A DNA stretch of 8,095 nucleotides from Flavobacteriaceae bacterium (lineage in GTDB: Bacteria; Bacteroidota; Bacteroidia; Flavobacteriales; Flavobacteriaceae). The notes under the pieces were generated by a model. It saw only the letters and a program-made list of their open reading frames with translations, was not told the DNA's origin and made no database searches. The translations under genes and the position numbers were made by a program. Positions 5,930 through 8,095 of this stretch are shown here, in pieces. The stretch is from NCBI GenBank assembly GCA_002691265.1, contig NZHJ01000022.1, positions 1 to 8,095 of the forward strand, given 5' to 3'. Positions within the stretch are counted from its first letter, which is position 1; every line of letters begins with the position of its first letter.

Positions 5930-6871
5930 TTAATTAATGTATCCGTTTAAATCATGCTGAGAAAAAAACTCCCATATCAGCTCTGATGAGTTAATGTCAT
6001 CCTCCATAAACCAAAAGTGTTCTCCTGCATAAACCTTATAATGATCGACTTTTGAACCATTCACTCCATTATCAAATAAAACTCTATGAACATAAAAACT
6101 GTCATCAGGATTAGAATCATATAATTCAGTAGTCTTAGGTTCATCACAATAATTATTTGATTTCCAGTAAGACAAGACTGATTCAATTCCTATTGATCCG
6201 ATTGCAGAATTACCTTCATATGTTACAATAGGATCCTCTGTTCCGTGAATTTGTAAAACAGGGACTTCTTTGCCAGGATCACAATTATTTAATGTTTCGT
6301 TCGTCATCGACCCAGTTACTGATGCTATCGCAGCAATTTTGTTACTTAATTGACATGCAAGAAGATAACTGAAAAAACCTCCATTTGACATACCTGTAGC
6401 ATAGACTCTATCTTGGTTTATATTATATTGATCCGAAATTAGTTCAATCAAAAAATCAATAAATTCTACATCATTAACCGAACTACCGTTTGTCCATCCA
6501 CCAACATTCCAGTGAGGATAACCCCAGAAACTAGAGCCTTGGGGATATACAACTATAAAGTTTTCTCTTTCAGAAATTGAATTAAAGTTTGAAGTATACA
6601 TGATAAAATCATTACTACCTCCAAATCCATGAAAAACAAATATCATTGACGAGGGAGAATCATGTGTGTAGGACTCTGGTATGTATACAGAAAAATCTCT
6701 GTCAATTCCTTGAAAAGTTATTCCGTACTCAGTGAGTCCATACTCAATTTCAGCAAACTCATTTTGATAATTACCATTGTTAGAGTCTTCCGGTAATTCA
6801 ATATAATTATCATTTGAGTTACATGAAACAATCAGAAAAAAAAGCAATAATTTAGAAAATTTTTTAATCAA
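5930..6871 (-). CDS. Secreted lipoprotein esterase, LpqC / PHB-depolymerase / feruloyl-esterase-like alpha/beta hydrolase
   Basis: Alpha/beta hydrolase of the polyhydroxybutyrate-depolymerase/LpqC group, with relatives among carbohydrate (feruloyl or acetyl) esterases. Numbered from TTG 6871 (313 residues), it opens with a lipoprotein signal, MIKKFSKLLLFFLIVSC, with lipobox LIVSC and acylated Cys17. An acidic linker follows, then the oxyanion motif HGFGG at 81-85, nucleophile GMSNGG (Ser162), HGTEDP (Asp213) and GEHFWF (His285). The triad therefore looks intact. It should sit lipid-anchored outside the inner membrane. An ATG at 6925 would add 18 residues and overlap sucA by 47 bp. I prefer TTG 6871 because it gives a textbook signal peptide and begins 8 bp after the sucA stop; the choice is a judgement. 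It is probably co-transcribed with sucA, an odd partner for a surface esterase. The substrate cannot be read from sequence. Confidence 0.87.
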   Translation of the reverse strand: MIKKFSKLLLFFLIVSCNSNDNYIELPEDSNNGNYQNEFAEIEYGLTEYGITFQGIDRDFSVYIPESYTHDSPSSMIFVFHGFGGSNDFIMYTSNFNSISERENFIVVYPQGSSFWGYPHWNVGGWTNGSSVNDVEFIDFLIELISDQYNINQDRVYATGMSNGGFFSYLLACQLSNKIAAIASVTGSMTNETLNNCDPGKEVPVLQIHGTEDPIVTYEGNSAIGSIGIESVLSYWKSNNYCDEPKTTELYDSNPDDSFYVHRVLFDNGVNGSKVDHYKVYAGEHFWFMEDDINSSELIWEFFSQHDLNGYIN

Positions 6872-6878
6872 AATAAAG

Positions 6879-8095
6879 CTATTCAGGAATTTGGTTGTCT
6901 TTATTTTTATGGAAAATGAAATCAATAACTTCTTTATGTCTTTTTAAATATCTAGCAGAGCTACCAGCAGCAGTTGCTGAATAAAATCTTCGTGCCGCAA
7001 CTCTGAAATTTCTTGATTCCTTTAAATTAATTAACAAATGAGCATATGCACCCATATTTATTGGCTCCTCTTGGGCCCATACAATATCATCAGTATTCTG
7101 ATATTTTTTTATAATGGATTTAATATGTTCTTTTGGTAAGGGAAATAATTGTTCAATCCTAACGATTGCAACATCATTTCTTCCTTGTCTTTCTCTTTCT
7201 TCAAGAATATCATAATAGAATTTACCTGAAACAAAAACCAAGCTCTTTACATCTTCCACAGAAACAGTATTATCATCAATTAAAAGTCTAAATTCACCTT
7301 TAACAAAATCGTCTACGGAAGAATGAACCATCGGATGCCTTAATAAACTTTTAGGGGTAAAAATAATCAGAGGCTTTCTATAGTTTGCCTTTAATTGTCT
7401 TCTCAAAATATGAAACATATTTGCAGGTGTTGTACAATTAGCTACAAAAACATTATCCTTTGCACACAGCTGTAAATATCTTTCAATTCTGGCCGACGAA
7501 TGCTCTGCTCCTTGACCTTCGTATCCATGAGGTAAAAATAAAACTAAGCCGTTTTGGGTTTTCCATTTAGCTTCACCTGAAAAAATGTATTGATCTATAA
7601 TAATTTGAGCTCCGTTACTAAAATCTCCAAATTGGGCTTCCCATATGGTTAAAGATTTAGGGTCAGCCATTGCATAACCATATTCAAAACCAAGAACTCC
7701 ATATTCTGATAACAAAGAATTGTAAATTGTAAATTTTCCCTGAGTATCATTTATGTTATTTAACAAGGATATTTCCTCCTCACTTTCTTCAACTTTAATT
7801 ATGGCATGTCTGTGAGAAAAAGTACCCCTTTCAACATCTTGCCCTGAAATTCTCACATTATATCCCTCTTCTAACAAACTTCCATAAGCTAGATGCTCAG
7901 CCATTGACCAATCAAGTTTGTCATTATCGTACATAACTTGTCTATTATTTACTAATTTTTTGATTTTATTAATAAATTTTTTGTCGCTAGGTAGGTTTGA
8001 AATTATCTCAGCTATTTTATCAAGTTTAAGTCTAGGGTATGTCGTGTCAACTGGCTTAACCATTATCTCCCCCCAATTCATCTGTAAGTTATTGA
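6879..8095 (-). CDS. sucA: 2-oxoglutarate dehydrogenase E1 component, C-terminal part
   Basis: Partial gene: the frame stays open to the window edge, upstream of internal Met codons at 8081 and 8063, so these are not starts. About 405 residues are visible, compared with roughly 930 for complete E1 proteins. They cover the second half of the thiamine-diphosphate enzyme, including its transketolase-like pyrimidine-binding and C-terminal domains. Landmarks are DVERGTFSHRHA near 7838, EAQFGDFSNGAQ near 7640, and LPHGYEGQGAEHSSARIER near 7535. The C-terminus RRFYSATAAGSSARYLKRH before the TAG at 6879 is a normal-looking end. The enzyme decarboxylates 2-oxoglutarate and succinylates the lipoyl arm of E2 in the TCA cycle. 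Its partner sucB is not next door; a lipoprotein esterase follows within about 8 bp instead. Confidence 0.95.
   Translation of the reverse strand, partial: NNLQMNWGEIMVKPVDTTYPRLKLDKIAEIISNLPSDKKFINKIKKLVNNRQVMYDNDKLDWSMAEHLAYGSLLEEGYNVRISGQDVERGTFSHRHAIIKVEESEEEISLLNNINDTQGKFTIYNSLLSEYGVLGFEYGYAMADPKSLTIWEAQFGDFSNGAQIIIDQYIFSGEAKWKTQNGLVLFLPHGYEGQGAEHSSARIERYLQLCAKDNVFVANCTTPANMFHILRRQLKANYRKPLIIFTPKSLLRHPMVHSSVDDFVKGEFRLLIDDNTVSVEDVKSLVFVSGKFYYDILEERERQGRNDVAIVRIEQLFPLPKEHIKSIIKKYQNTDDIVWAQEEPINMGAYAHLLINLKESRNFRVAARRFYSATAAGSSARYLKRHKEVIDFIFHKNKDNQIPE

Noticed and set aside
1..8095. CRISPR array, tRNA, rRNA, integrase or transposase
   Set aside because: I saw no regularly spaced repeats, no tRNA-like cloverleaf and no recombinase-like protein in any convincing open frame.

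Overview
The window looks like a piece of a Bacteroidota chromosome, probably from a marine or otherwise AT-rich member of the Flavobacteriia. The reasons are the very AT-rich composition, the absence of recognisable Shine-Dalgarno sequences, the N-terminus of the 2-oxoglutarate dehydrogenase E2 subunit, and a Bacteroidota-style lipoprotein signal. The taxon is inferred from these traits and not from any database match.

Both edges hold halves of one housekeeping system. The right edge (6879-8095, minus) carries the C-terminal part of SucA, the 2-oxoglutarate dehydrogenase E1 subunit. The left edge (1-123, minus) carries the first 41 codons of SucB, the E2 dihydrolipoyl succinyltransferase. 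These genes are normally adjacent, sucA then sucB. Here about 6.75 kb lies between them, so the window reads as an accessory block inserted into a TCA-cycle operon.

From right to left, the block starts with a secreted lipoprotein esterase of the LpqC / PHB-depolymerase-like group (5930-6871, minus), almost touching the sucA stop. After a 209-bp AT-rich gap comes an envelope-sugar cassette. It holds a PAP2 membrane phosphatase (5037-5720, minus) and a UDP-glucuronate 4-epimerase (4041-5033, minus), separated by one amber codon and one further codon in the same frame. Converging on them are a membrane-anchored GT2 polyprenyl-phosphate glycosyltransferase (2266-3213, plus) and a multispanning LPG_synthase_TM / UPF0104 protein (3206-4063, plus), which overlap by 8 bp. 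Divergent from that pair is an ArnT-like GT-C glycosyltransferase (648-2192, minus). The divergent gap holds a perfect 38-bp palindrome that includes the GT2 start codon. Between the ArnT-like gene and sucB (124-647) is a purine-skewed stretch that looks like a decayed minus-strand gene ending in a 57-codon open segment.

Together the five cassette genes resemble the alphaproteobacterial galacturonic-acid pathway. There LpsL makes UDP-GalA, RgtE loads GalA onto a polyprenyl phosphate, RgtA-D transfer it to LPS core or lipid A at the periplasmic face, and LpxE/LpxF (PAP2) remove lipid A phosphates. My main hypothesis is that this is a compact Bacteroidota version of that system, with the UPF0104 protein as a possible lipid-carrier transporter. 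The enzyme families are clear from sequence; the sugar, the acceptor and the joint pathway are inference.
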